In this document: in pieces, positions 1 through 8,023 of the stretch
Layout of the letters: every line of letters starts with the position of its first letter
Numbering within the stretch: the stretch's first letter is position 1
Source of the DNA: Bacteroidales bacterium
Lineage (GTDB): Bacteria; Bacteroidota; Bacteroidia; Bacteroidales; UBA932
Direction: 5' to 3'
Length of the DNA stretch: 64,000 nt
Assembly: GCA_017429205.1 (NCBI GenBank)
Contig: JAFRPH010000038.1
Span: forward strand, 40,761-104,760
Notes under the pieces: model-generated
What the model saw: only the letters and a program-made list of their open reading frames with translations
What the model was told of the DNA's origin: nothing
The model's database searches: none
Program-made: the position numbers and the translations under genes

Positions 1-1343
1 AAGTACTTGAGGGCACCGAGGCCGATCATGTGGTACAGTTTGTCCTTCTCCTCCTCGCTCAGATCCGCGAGCTTGCCGCTTTCCTCGGAGGTCTTCTTCG
101 CCTCCTCGTACATGCTCTGGATGAGGTCGTCGGCGTCGACGACGGTTCCCTCGCGGGACTTCATCTTGCCTTCCGGGAGCTCCACCATCCCGTAGGACAG
201 GTGGTAGATCTGGTCGGCCCAGTCGAAGCCGAGCTTCTTGAGGATGAGCTTCAGGACCTGGAAGTGGTAGTCCTGCTCGTTGCCCACGACATACACGTGG
301 GAATCGAGGTCGTACTTGGCGAACCGGCGCTCGGCGGTGCCGAGGTCCTGGGTGATGTACACGGACGTGCCGTCGCCACGGAGGACGAGCTTGCGGTCCA
401 GGCCGTCGGCCGTGAGGTCGCACCAGACGGAGCCGTCAGCCTCGCGGAAGAAGACACCCGTGTCCAATCCCTTCTGGACCAGTTCCTTGCCCAGGAGGTA
501 GGTCTCGGACTCATGGTCCACCTGGTCGAAGGTGATGCCCAGGGCGGCGTAGGTCTCGTCAAAGCCGGCATACACCCAGCCGTTCATCATGGACCAGAGC
601 GCCCGGACGTCGGGATCGTTCTGCTCCCACTTCACGAGCATTTCATGGGCCTCCTTCAGGGAAGGGGCGGCCTTCTTGGCCTCGTCCTCGGACATCCCCT
701 GCTCCATCAGCTGCTTGACCTCGGCCTTGTACATCTTGTCGAAGGCCACGTAGCAGTCGCCCACGAGGTGGTCGCCCTTGATGCCGGTGGATTCCGGGGT
801 CTTGCCCTGGAACTCCTTCTGCCAGGCCAGCATGGACTTGCAGATGTGGACGCCGCGGTCGTTGACGATCGTGGACTTGATGACCTCGTTGCCGCAGGCT
901 TTCAGCAGGCGGGACACGCTGTCACCGAGGAGGTTGTTGCGGATGTGCCCGAGGTGAAGGGGCTTGTTCGTGTTCGGGGAGGAGAACTCCACCATGATGC
1001 GCTTGCCGGTGGGGGCGAGCTGGCCGAACGCCTCGTCGGCGGCGATCTCGGCGAAGGTCTCGTCCCAGTAGACGGCGGAGAAGGAAAGGTTCAGGAAACC
1101 CTTCACGGAGTTGTAGGCCGCGATCTCGGGGACGTTGTCCACGAGCCACTGGCCGATCGCGTTCCCCGTCGCATCGGGGGCGCTGTGGGTGATCTTCAAA
1201 AGCGGAAAGGTCACGAGGGTGTAGTCGCCCTCGAACTCCTTCCGGGTCACGGCGACCTGGAGGCTGTCGGCCTGGACATCCGCCCCGTAGAGGGCCTGGA
1301 TGGCTTCGGCAGCCTTGCTCTGGATGAATTTTTCCGGTGTCAT
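1..1343 (-). CDS. argS: Arginyl-tRNA synthetase, 3' end cut by window edge
   Basis: Class I aminoacyl-tRNA synthetase that charges tRNA-Arg in the cytoplasm. About 447 N-terminal residues are in the window. No stop codon is reached; the frame is still open at base 1, in a GLGALKY-like stretch typical of ArgS. The HIGH-type signature reads HLGH at about residues 129-132, preceded by SPNTNKPL as in ArgS. The KMSKS-type signature reads KMKSREGT at about residue 392, again the ArgS variant. The N-terminal part matches the tRNA-binding Add1 domain region. The start ATG shares one base with the rpoD stop (TAATG), so the two genes are probably co-transcribed and translationally coupled. Only the C-terminal anticodon-binding domain is missing from view. 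Confidence 0.96.
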   Translation of the reverse strand, partial: MTPEKFIQSKAAEAIQALYGADVQADSLQVAVTRKEFEGDYTLVTFPLLKITHSAPDATGNAIGQWLVDNVPEIAAYNSVKGFLNLSFSAVYWDETFAEIAADEAFGQLAPTGKRIMVEFSSPNTNKPLHLGHIRNNLLGDSVSRLLKACGNEVIKSTIVNDRGVHICKSMLAWQKEFQGKTPESTGIKGDHLVGDCYVAFDKMYKAEVKQLMEQGMSEDEAKKAAPSLKEAHEMLVKWEQNDPDVRALWSMMNGWVYAGFDETYAALGITFDQVDHESETYLLGKELVQKGLDTGVFFREADGSVWCDLTADGLDRKLVLRGDGTSVYITQDLGTAERRFAKYDLDSHVYVVGNEQDYHFQVLKLILKKLGFDWADQIYHLSYGMVELPEGKMKSREGTVVDADDLIQSMYEEAKKTSEESGKLADLSEEEKDKLYHMIGLGALKY

Positions 1344-2203
1344 TATCCGAGATAGCCCTTTAAGAGTTTGCTCCGGGACGGGCTCTTGAGGCGGCGGATG
1401 GCCTTTTCCTTGATCTGGCGGACACGCTCGCGGGTGAGGCCGAAGCGCTCGCCGATCTCCTCGAGGGTCATCTCCTGGCAGCCGATGCCGAAGAAGGACT
1501 TGACGATCTCGCGCTCGCGGTCCGTGAGGGTGGACAGGGCGCGCTCGATCTCGGTGTTCAGGGACTCGTTCACGAGGCCGCGGTCGGCCATCGGGGAGTC
1601 GTCATTGGGGAGGACGTCCAGCAGGCTGTTGTCCTCGCCTTCCACGAACGGGGCGTCCACGGAGACGTGGCGGCCGCTCACGCGGAGGGTATCGGAAATC
1701 TTGTCCTTGGGGACGTCGATCATTTCGGACAGTTCCTCGTTGGAGGGCTGGCGCTCGTTCTCCTGCTCGAACTTGGAGAGGGCCTTGTTGATCTTGTTCA
1801 GGGAACCCACCTGGTTCAGCGGCAGACGCACGATGCGGCTCTGCTCGGCGAGGGCCTGGAGGATGCTCTGGCGGATCCACCACACGGCGTAGGAGATGAA
1901 CTTGAAGCCGCGGGTCTCGTCGAACTTCTCGGCGGCCTTGATCAGGCCGAGGTTGCCCTCATTGATGAGGTCGGGGAGGCTCAGGCCCTGGTTCTGGTAC
2001 TGCTTCGCCACGGACACGACGAAACGGAGGTTCGCGCGGGTGAGTTTCTCGAGGGCCACGGGATCGCCCTTGCGGATGCGCTGGGCCAGTTCCACTTCCT
2101 CTTCCGGGGTCACCAACTCTTCCCTGCCGATCTCCTGGAGGTACTTGTCCAAGGACGCGCTCTCGCGGTTGGTGATGCTCTTTGTAATTTTTAACTGTCT
2201 CAT
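1343..2203 (-). CDS. rpoD: Primary sigma factor RpoD/SigA, short Bacteroidota type
   Basis: Sigma-70 family factor of 286 residues that directs RNA polymerase to housekeeping promoters. Region 1.2 is at about 16-50, region 2 at about 56-126 (with [17 protein letters not shown] of 2.3/2.4), region 3 at about 135-215 and region 4 at about 225-280, with the helix-turn-helix [19 protein letters not shown]. Region 1.1 and the non-conserved insert of proteobacterial RpoD are absent. This is normal for the Bacteroidota primary sigma factor, which reads TANNTTTG promoters like those found throughout this window. The gene lies 14 nt downstream of a strong hairpin plus T-tract (2206-2252). Its own promoter must therefore lie inside or just after that hairpin, or it depends on read-through. 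Confidence 0.96.
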   Translation of the reverse strand: MRQLKITKSITNRESASLDKYLQEIGREELVTPEEEVELAQRIRKGDPVALEKLTRANLRFVVSVAKQYQNQGLSLPDLINEGNLGLIKAAEKFDETRGFKFISYAVWWIRQSILQALAEQSRIVRLPLNQVGSLNKINKALSKFEQENERQPSNEELSEMIDVPKDKISDTLRVSGRHVSVDAPFVEGEDNSLLDVLPNDDSPMADRGLVNESLNTEIERALSTLTDREREIVKSFFGIGCQEMTLEEIGERFGLTRERVRQIKEKAIRRLKSPSRSKLLKGYLG

Positions 2204-2205
2204 TA

Positions 2206-2252
2206 TTAATTAAAAAAGTTACGGTCAGTCTCGGTAAGAAACTGACCGTAAC
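2206..2252 (-). terminator. Rho-independent terminator after the HtrA gene, possibly an attenuator before rpoD
   Basis: A perfect 12-bp inverted repeat (GTTACGGTCAGT at 2218-2229, ACTGACCGTAAC at 2241-2252) has an 11-nt loop. On the minus strand it is followed directly by a run of T (2207-2217). It ends the protease gene 28 nt after its stop codon. The rpoD start codon is only 14 nt beyond the stem, so the same structure sits in the rpoD leader. Confidence 0.85.
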
Positions 2253-2280
2253 GGGTATGCTTCAGGTCTTCGGCAGTTCC

Positions 2281-3741
2281 TTACTTGCCAAAGCCGAAAT
2301 AGAAGGACTTTCCATTCTCATCGACACCCTCGATATAGATGCCGCGCTGGGCCTTCTTCGCCTTGGCGATCACGTCTTCGGGTTTCGACACGGGTTCGTC
2401 GTTCACGTACAGGATCACGGAGCCGCTCGTCGCGCCGGCCTCGGCCATCTTGCCCTGGCCCACGGAGACGATCTTGACACCGCCCCGGAGACCCATCGCC
2501 TGCTTCTCCTCGCCCGTCAACTCCTTCAGGCGGGCGCCGTAGAAGGCGACAGAACCGTCCACATCCGTCTCACCGTTCTGCGAGGCGGCGGCGTGGAATG
2601 TGACTTCGGTCGTAAGTTCCTTTCCGTCGCGGACATAGTTGACGACCGCCTTGTCGCCAGGATGGTAGTTGTTCACCTTTTCCTGGACGGAGGCACCGTC
2701 CGTAATCTTCTGGCCGCCGATGGCGACAATCACGTCGCCCTGCTTCAGGCCGGCCTCTTCCGCGGCGCTTCCCTTCGAAACCTCAACTATATATACGCCG
2801 TTCATGGAATTAAGTTTCAAATCTTCTTGAATTTTTTTATCAAGGGTCGAAACGGGCTGCATCGTGATGCCGAGCATCGCGCGCTTGACGGAGCCGAAGT
2901 CGATCAGGTCGCCGGCGACGCGCTTGACGATGTTCACCGGGACGGCGAAGGAATAGCCGGTGTAGGAGCCGGTCTGGGAGACGATGGCGGTGTTGATGCC
3001 CACCAGCTCGCCCTTCTTGTTCACGAGGGCGCCGCCGGAGTTGCCGGGATTCACGGCCGCATCGGTCTGGATGAAGGATTCGATCTTGAATTCGCCGCTG
3101 CCGTCGGGCATCGAACGGCCCTTGGCGGAGACGATGCCGGCGGTGATAGTGCTTCGGAGCTGCTCGCCGAGCGGGGAGCCGATGGCGAGGACCCACTCGC
3201 CGAGGCGGAGCTGGTCGCTGTCGCCCATCGGGATGGTGGGCAGGTTCTGCGCGTCGACCTTGATGATGGCGACGTCCGTGGCCGGGTCGGTGCCGACGAC
3301 GGTGGCGTCGAACTTCTGGTTGTCGTTCGTGGTCACGGAGATCTTGGTGGCGCCGGAGACGACGTGGTTGTTGGTGACGATGTAGCCGTCCGGGCGGATG
3401 ATGACGCCGGAGCCGCTGCCCTTGGCCTCCCGGGACTGGGGCTGGCCGAAGCCGTAGCCGTCGCCGAAGCCGAAGAAGTACTCGAACGGGTCGATGCTGC
3501 GGCGGGCGGTCTGCTGGACCGTCACTTCCACATAGACGACCGCCTGCACAGCGGATTCGGCCGCGTAGGTGAAGTCGGGATAGTCGGAGTCTGCCAGATT
3601 GACAGTACGGTACTCCACACTGCCGTTTTCGCCCTCGATGCGGACGGGGCTCAGGTTCTTTTCATTGGCTTTCACGACGCCGTAGGCGGTCAGTCCGCCG
3701 GCGAGGATGGAAAGCAGTACGGTTAAAAATCCTTTTTTCAT
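2281..3741 (-). CDS. Periplasmic HtrA/DegP-type serine protease with two PDZ domains
   Basis: Trypsin-like protease and chaperone of the envelope stress response, about 486 residues. The ATG at 3741 is preferred over an upstream alternative codon because it opens a normal signal peptide (MKKGFLTVLLSILAGG). The catalytic triad is visible: His126 in TNNHVV, Asp156 in ATDVAII and Ser235 in GNSGG. PDZ1 follows at about 270-365 and a second, more diverged PDZ at about 385-480. A glycine/phenylalanine-rich loop (FFGFGDGYGFG) lies before the protease core, where DegP proteins carry the LA loop. The gene is transcribed alone, away from dnaN, and ends in the hairpin at 2206-2252. Confidence 0.95.
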   Translation of the reverse strand: MKKGFLTVLLSILAGGLTAYGVVKANEKNLSPVRIEGENGSVEYRTVNLADSDYPDFTYAAESAVQAVVYVEVTVQQTARRSIDPFEYFFGFGDGYGFGQPQSREAKGSGSGVIIRPDGYIVTNNHVVSGATKISVTTNDNQKFDATVVGTDPATDVAIIKVDAQNLPTIPMGDSDQLRLGEWVLAIGSPLGEQLRSTITAGIVSAKGRSMPDGSGEFKIESFIQTDAAVNPGNSGGALVNKKGELVGINTAIVSQTGSYTGYSFAVPVNIVKRVAGDLIDFGSVKRAMLGITMQPVSTLDKKIQEDLKLNSMNGVYIVEVSKGSAAEEAGLKQGDVIVAIGGQKITDGASVQEKVNNYHPGDKAVVNYVRDGKELTTEVTFHAAASQNGETDVDGSVAFYGARLKELTGEEKQAMGLRGGVKIVSVGQGKMAEAGATSGSVILYVNDEPVSKPEDVIAKAKKAQRGIYIEGVDENGKSFYFGFGK

Positions 3742-3798
3742 ATAGTACACAGTTGTATTTGCCGGCCTTAAAAATTTCAAGATTTATGCCATTTGCGA

Positions 3799-3815
3799 TA
3801 TTTTTGTTATATTTG
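3799..3815 (+). promoter_or_regulatory. Probable dnaN promoter, two overlapping -7 boxes
   Basis: TATTTTTG at 3799-3806 and TATATTTG at 3808-3815 both fit the Bacteroidota TANNTTTG -7 consensus. They lie 60-70 nt before the dnaN ATG, in the divergent gap with the HtrA gene. No convincing -33 TTTG lies at 19 nt for either. Confidence 0.55.
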
Positions 3816-3874
3816 TCAGTTGAGCGGCCGCAAGAAGCCGCTTTTCACAACGAAACATAAAACTTGCGCAAGAT

Positions 3875-4996
3875 ATGAAACTGAACATTTCCAGTACCGA
3901 CCTGCTGAAGGGCCTCCTGGACGTCTCGAAGGCCATCCCGTCCAAGTCTCCCCTTCCGATCCTCGAGAACTTCCTGTTCGTCCTGAAGGGCAACCGGCTC
4001 GAAGTGACCGCCTCGGACTCCGAACTGACGCTCCGCACCGCCCTCGAGGTGGACGGCGCCGAGGAAGACGGCAGCATCGCCGTCCCCGCCCGCCATATGA
4101 TCGACCTGCTCAAGGAACTCCCGGACCAGCCGGTCCGCATCCGCACCGTCAATGACAGCTCCTTCGAGTGCGCCTGGGCGAACGGCAACTCCGTCCTCCC
4201 CTATTTCCCGGCGGACGACTATCCTGAGATCAAGGGCACCGGCGACGACGCGCAGAAGGTCGAATTCCCGGCCGCGAGCCTCGTGGAGGGCATCCAGGGC
4301 ACCGTCTACGCCACTGCGGACGACGAGATCCGCCCGGCGATGAACGGTATCTTCTTCGACATCGACACCGCCTCCACCACCCTCGTCGCCTCCGACTCCC
4401 ACAAGCTCATCTGCTACACCACCACCGACGTGAAGGCCGCCGAGAAGGCCTCCTTCATCCTCCACAAGAAGCCCGCCGCCGTGCTCCGCAGCATCATCGG
4501 CAAGGACGTGGAGAACGTCGACGTGGAATTCGACGGCAGCACCGCGCAGTTCACCTTCGGCGCCACGACGATGATCTGCCGCCTGGTCGTGGGCAAGTAC
4601 CCGAAATACCGCGACGTCATCCCGCAGAACAACGCGAACGTCCTCAAGATCGACCGCACCCTCCTCCTGAACACCGTCCGCCGCGTGGCCGTGTGCTCCA
4701 ACAAGGCGTCGAACCACATCAAGTTCTCCCTCAAGGAAGGCCAGCTGGAAGTCTCCGCGCAGGACCTGGGCTTCGCCCTCGCCGCCTATGAGAAGATCAA
4801 TTGCGACTACTCCGGCGACGAGCTCACCATCGGCTTCAAGTCCACCTTCCTGACGGAAATCCTCTCCAACATGGGCTGCAACGGGATCGTCATCAAGTTC
4901 GCCGACGCCCGCCGCGCCGCCCTCATCCTCCCGTCCGAGGAAGAGGCCGAAACCGAGAAGATCTGCGGCATCCTGATGCCGATCATGATTTCATAA
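3875..4996 (+). CDS. dnaN: DNA polymerase III beta subunit (sliding clamp)
   Basis: Ring-shaped processivity factor for DNA polymerase III, 373 residues, the usual length. It shows the three-fold clamp architecture. The N-terminal motif is MKLNISSTDLLKGLLDVSKAI, the central KYPKYRDVIP matches the conserved [KR]-[FY]-P-x-[YF] region, and the C-terminus ends in ICGILMPIMI, matching the conserved hydrophobic end that helps form the partner-binding pocket. It is followed after 6 nt by an exonuclease gene, giving a replication-related pair. It is not next to dnaA here, which is common in Bacteroidota. Confidence 0.97.
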   Translation: MKLNISSTDLLKGLLDVSKAIPSKSPLPILENFLFVLKGNRLEVTASDSELTLRTALEVDGAEEDGSIAVPARHMIDLLKELPDQPVRIRTVNDSSFECAWANGNSVLPYFPADDYPEIKGTGDDAQKVEFPAASLVEGIQGTVYATADDEIRPAMNGIFFDIDTASTTLVASDSHKLICYTTTDVKAAEKASFILHKKPAAVLRSIIGKDVENVDVEFDGSTAQFTFGATTMICRLVVGKYPKYRDVIPQNNANVLKIDRTLLLNTVRRVAVCSNKASNHIKFSLKEGQLEVSAQDLGFALAAYEKINCDYSGDELTIGFKSTFLTEILSNMGCNGIVIKFADARRAALILPSEEEAETEKICGILMPIMIS

Positions 4997-5002
4997 CTGC
5001 TT

Positions 5003-5980
5003 ATGGAACTGAAACTCGCAAGGCCGTTGCTCTTTTTCGACATCGAGAGCACCGGCCTTAATATTGCCACGGACGGCATCATCGAGCTGAGCTTCGTGAA
5101 AGTGATGCCTGAAGGGGGCGCGCCCCTCGTGAAGACCTGGAAGATCAAGCCCTGGGACTACAAGAACCGCCGCGTGATCCCCATCAATCCGAGCGCCTCG
5201 GAAGTGAACGGCGTGAAGGACGAGGACCTCGTGGACTGCCCCAAGTTCATCGAAGTTCTCCCTCAGGTGGCCGAATGGCTCGCCGGAAGCGATCTCGCCG
5301 GCTTCAACTCCACGAAGTTCGACCTCCCGCTCCTCGCGGAGGAGATCGAGCGCGTGCGGGACTACTGCAACACCCGCATCGAGGATGCGAAAGCCAGCGA
5401 GGAAGCCAAGAAGAAGGCCCGGGCGATGCTCGACTGCATCGACAAGATCGACCTCCACGACTGCAAGATGGTCGATGTCCAAAACATCTACCACCATATG
5501 GAACCGCGGAACCTGCGGGCCGCCTACCGCTTCTACTGCGGCGGCAAGGACTTCGAGAACGCGCATACGGCGGAGGCCGACACCCTCGCCACCTACGAAG
5601 TGCTCAAGGCGCAGCTGGACCGCTACAAGGAACCGACGGACATCCAGCAGGAAGCGCTGAAGAACGACGTGGACGCGCTGGCCAAGATCGGCGCCCGCGC
5701 CCGCAACGTGGACTTCGCCGGCCGCCTGATCCTGAACGACGACGGCGAGCCCACCATCAGCTTCGGCAAGCACAAGGGCCGCACCGCCCGCGAGGTGTGG
5801 GAGAGCGAGCCTTCCTATTTCGCCTGGATCGAGAACGGCGACTTCACGCTGGACACCAAGCGCCAGTTCGCCCGCCTCAAGCAGCAGTTCCAGCGCGAGC
5901 GCAAGGAATCCCTGAACCGTCCCGCCACCGCCGACGAACTCGCCGGCCTGGCCACCAAGTGGGGCGGGAAACTATTCTAA
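5003..5980 (+). CDS. DnaQ-like 3'-5' exonuclease (DEDDh)
   Basis: Exonuclease-fold protein of 325 residues resembling the proofreading epsilon subunit of DNA polymerase III. ExoI is LFFDIESTGL with Asp13 and Glu15. ExoII is in FNSTKFDLPLL. ExoIII is HTAEADTLATYEV at about 187, with the H and D expected for the DEDDh subgroup. The C-terminal third is an extra domain with SFGKHKGRTAREVWESEPSYFAWI, a motif seen in Bacteroidota DnaQ-like proteins. It starts 6 nt after dnaN, so the two are probably co-transcribed and act together on replication fidelity or repair. Its 3' end overlaps the convergent lipoprotein gene by 9 nt. Whether it is the replicative epsilon subunit or a paralogue cannot be decided here. 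Confidence 0.9.
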   Translation: MELKLARPLLFFDIESTGLNIATDGIIELSFVKVMPEGGAPLVKTWKIKPWDYKNRRVIPINPSASEVNGVKDEDLVDCPKFIEVLPQVAEWLAGSDLAGFNSTKFDLPLLAEEIERVRDYCNTRIEDAKASEEAKKKARAMLDCIDKIDLHDCKMVDVQNIYHHMEPRNLRAAYRFYCGGKDFENAHTAEADTLATYEVLKAQLDRYKEPTDIQQEALKNDVDALAKIGARARNVDFAGRLILNDDGEPTISFGKHKGRTAREVWESEPSYFAWIENGDFTLDTKRQFARLKQQFQRERKESLNRPATADELAGLATKWGGKLF

Positions 5981-7090
5981 TTGGAAATAGTAATACCCTG
6001 GGACCTCCGTGCCGTTGAAGATGGCACGGAGGTCTTGCAATATCAGGTCCGGCCGGGCGGGTCCGGTTTCCCAGAAGGCGTTGCCGCCGCCCGGGGTGCT
6101 CTGTTTCGTGTTGTTCCAGACGGACTTCCCGAGAACGGGGAAATCGGCGAAGAGCGGATGGACGCTGCGGAGCTGGGCCTTGGTGGCGCACCAGCCGGGG
6201 TTGAGCCAGCAATCGGCCTCCTGGGCCAGTTCAAAGGCCTTTTCCACGGAGATGACGGAGGACTCGAAGCGGCCGGGGACGGCGCCGAGCACCGCGCCGC
6301 CGGCGTCCTGGATGAGCCGCGTCATATAGTTGTCGCCGCCCGGGATGTACCATTGGTCGGCATAGGGGATGTTCACGAGGACTTTCTGGGGAGTATCGGT
6401 CTCTTTCACCAGCGAGAGGTAGCGGTCGCGGATGTCGGCGAAAAGGCTGTCCGCCAGCGCGGCGCGGCCGGTCAGGAGGCCGAAGAACTTGATGTATTCC
6501 GCCCGGGCCAATGGATGGCTCTCCAGGTGCTCGTGGATGACGGCCGTCCGGATGCCCAGGTCGCGGAGCTTCTGCAGGTACGGCGGCTCCGCGGCGGACA
6601 CGGCATAGGTCAACACCAGGTCCGGCCGGAGCTTCAGGATGGTCTCGTAATCGAGCGCGGCGTCATAGCCCACATCGACGGCCCGGGCCCGCACCTCCGG
6701 GTCCGACACATACGCCAGCCCCGATACGGCCGTCGCCACGGAATCGCACCCCAGCGCATCCAGGAAGCCGATATAGGACGAGGACATGCACACGATACTG
6801 CGCACGGGCGCATCGACCCGGATCGTGTCCGGCGCGCCGCCATAGGGAGAAGTGACGATGGCCTTGTTCCCTTGCAGGTCGAACCACTGCGCATACTCCA
6901 TCCCGCCGCTTTCGGCCGATGGCCGAGTCGTCCGGCAGGACACGGCTTGCCACGTTAACAACAAAACAGCCGCACAGCGCAATACAGCTGTAAACGCGGC
7001 ACGGAAAAACGCCCAAACGGGGGAAAAGGCTGCCGCGTCAACACCTGGAAGGCGTTGGATTGAGGTTTTTCTGTAAACGCGGCACAGCAT
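5972..7090 (-). CDS. Periplasmic-binding lipoprotein, BtuF/FhuD-like (iron-siderophore or cobalamin class)
   Basis: Substrate-binding protein of the TroA/BtuF fold (class III). Two lobes are recognisable: APVRSIVCMSSSYIGFLDALGC followed by YETILKLRPDLVLTY, then the long-helix region and the C-terminal lobe with NIPYADQWYIPGGDNYM. The lipobox TWQAVSC would anchor it to a membrane. The start is uncertain. The ATG at 7090 lies 7 nt after a TAATTTTG box but gives an unusually long 52-residue leader, whereas a TTG at 6982 gives a normal lipoprotein signal (LRCAAVLLLTWQAVSC). A 15-bp direct repeat (6988-7002 and 7071-7085) falls in this ambiguous stretch and would be 5' UTR with the TTG start. No permease, ATPase or TonB receptor is adjacent, so it is an orphan. 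Confidence 0.85.
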   Translation of the reverse strand: MLCRVYRKTSIQRLPGVDAAAFSPVWAFFRAAFTAVLRCAAVLLLTWQAVSCRTTRPSAESGGMEYAQWFDLQGNKAIVTSPYGGAPDTIRVDAPVRSIVCMSSSYIGFLDALGCDSVATAVSGLAYVSDPEVRARAVDVGYDAALDYETILKLRPDLVLTYAVSAAEPPYLQKLRDLGIRTAVIHEHLESHPLARAEYIKFFGLLTGRAALADSLFADIRDRYLSLVKETDTPQKVLVNIPYADQWYIPGGDNYMTRLIQDAGGAVLGAVPGRFESSVISVEKAFELAQEADCWLNPGWCATKAQLRSVHPLFADFPVLGKSVWNNTKQSTPGGGNAFWETGPARPDLILQDLRAIFNGTEVPGYYYFQLE

Positions 7091-7097
7091 AGTGTTC

Positions 7098-7125
7098 CAA
7101 AATTACGGAAAAGTCCGTAGTTTTG
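7098..7125. promoter_or_regulatory. Divergent promoter pair
   Basis: Minus-strand TAATTTTG (7105-7098) points at the binding-protein gene. Plus-strand TAGTTTTG (7118-7125) points at the small gene at 7142. Both fit TANNTTTG and they are 12 nt apart, so the two genes may compete for polymerase. Confidence 0.5.
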
Positions 7126-7141
7126 CAAAAAAGGGACAGTC

Positions 7142-7468
7142 ATGATCCACGTGGACAAAGTCAAACTGATGGACAGCGGCACGGTGCTCTTCCGGGCGGC
7201 TAGCCGGGAGGAAGCCGTCGCGAAGGTAGTGCAGGCGCTGCAGGGCGCGGAGCTGGAAGAATACGCCCCGGGCGCGTTCCTGGCCGATTTCTCCGACGCC
7301 CTCTTCTACAGCGTCGTCCGCGCCGTCGTGGAGCCGATGTCGGAGGAGGGCCGATACGCGGCCAGCTTCCAGGAAGGCAACCGCTGCCGATGCGTCCTCT
7401 GGCCCTTCCCCTCCCGCCAGGCCTGGCGCCGGATGGACCGGATCAAGGCCGATCTTCGCAGGGAATGA
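7142..7468 (+). CDS. Hypothetical protein, 108 aa
   Basis: I do not recognise this protein. It is short, soluble, without signal peptide or membrane segment, and carries many charged residues. A central acidic half (AELEEYAPGAFLADFSDALF) is followed by a basic C-terminus (RQAWRRMDRIKADLRRE). The ATG at 7142 lies 16 nt after a TAGTTTTG promoter box and the GC content matches its neighbours, which supports a real gene. It lies between the divergent binding-protein gene and tRNA-Thr and has no operon partner. Confidence 0.65.
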   Translation: MIHVDKVKLMDSGTVLFRAASREEAVAKVVQALQGAELEEYAPGAFLADFSDALFYSVVRAVVEPMSEEGRYAASFQEGNRCRCVLWPFPSRQAWRRMDRIKADLRRE

Positions 7469-7499
7469 GGCGAATCATCGGCCGAATCACGAAAAATTA

Positions 7500-7529
7500 T
7501 TTGGAATCAAAAAATTATTCCTATATTTG
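7500..7529 (+). promoter_or_regulatory. Promoter of tRNA-Thr
   Basis: TTTG at 7500-7503 and TATATTTG at 7522-7529 are separated by 18 nt, a near-consensus Bacteroidota promoter (-33 TTTG, -7 TANNTTTG). It lies 27 nt before the tRNA. Confidence 0.75.
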
Positions 7530-7556
7530 CAGTCCCGATTCACCGAAATCGGTCTT

Positions 7557-7629
7557 GCCACTTTAGCTCAGTCGGTAGAGCAGCGCATTCGTAACGCGCA
7601 GGTCGGGAGTTCGAGCCTCCTGAGTGGCT
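7557..7629 (+). tRNA. tRNA-Thr (anticodon CGU)
   Basis: A cloverleaf can be drawn by hand. The acceptor stem is GCCACTT with GAGTGGC (one T-G pair). The D arm is GCTC...GAGC. The anticodon loop is TTCGTAA with anticodon CGT, reading ACG codons. The T arm is GGGAG-TTCGAGC-CTCCT. The discriminator base is T and no CCA is encoded. The anticodon stem has an A-C mismatch at 31-39, next to the loop. A terminator follows within a few bases, so it is a single-gene transcript. Confidence 0.93.
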
Positions 7630-7631
7630 CT

Positions 7632-7660
7632 AAAAAGTCCGGATTTTCCGGACTTTTTTG
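7632..7660 (+). terminator. Rho-independent terminator of tRNA-Thr
   Basis: AAAAAGTCCGG, loop ATTTT, CCGGACTTTTTT: an 11-bp stem with a T-run immediately after the tRNA. Confidence 0.88.
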
Positions 7661-7667
7661 TTTATTT

Positions 7668-7836
7668 ACCGGGGGAAGACCCCCGGACCCCCTCCGTCGC
7701 TTCGCCTCCGAAGCATGCTGCTTCGTCTAATAATACCGGAGGAAGACCCCCGGACCCCCTCCGTCGCTTCGCTCCAAGGTTACGAATCTATAAACCGCTA
7801 TCGACTTACAAATACCGGGATAGACCCCCGGACCCA
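7668..7836. repeat. GC-rich repeat, two near-complete copies and one partial
   Basis: Two copies (about 7669-7705 and 7735-7772) share the core AGACCCCCGGACCCCCTCCG followed by TCGCTTCGC. A third, partial copy is at 7814-7835. A related sequence in inverted orientation lies at 14104-14139. The rest of the gap to the gene at 8024 (7837-7995) is AT-rich with no gene or RNA that I can support; a TACCTTTG box at 7996-8003 serves the next gene. Confidence 0.75.
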
Positions 7837-8023
7837 ACCGGAAAAAGGCACCTCGTGCAGAGAGTGTGGAAATATTTGTTAATTTGTTGTTTATAAGTAA
7901 TTAAAACAAAGTTGTTTATACTTATAACTTTTTTGTTATAGCTCAAAGAGCCTGGCAAAAGGCCGGAAGCAGGCCGTTATCTCGCAAAAATATCGTACCT
8001 TTGCCGAAATCTTTGTCAAGTCT

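Noticed and set aside
3793..4188. Frames on both strands overlapping the dnaN start
   Set aside because: Shadows of the dnaN gene and its leader; products are rich in Arg, Ser and Pro without domains.
6960..7090. Cobalamin riboswitch before the BtuF-like gene
   Set aside because: I looked for a B12-box-like conserved core and found none; only the 15-bp direct repeat is present.
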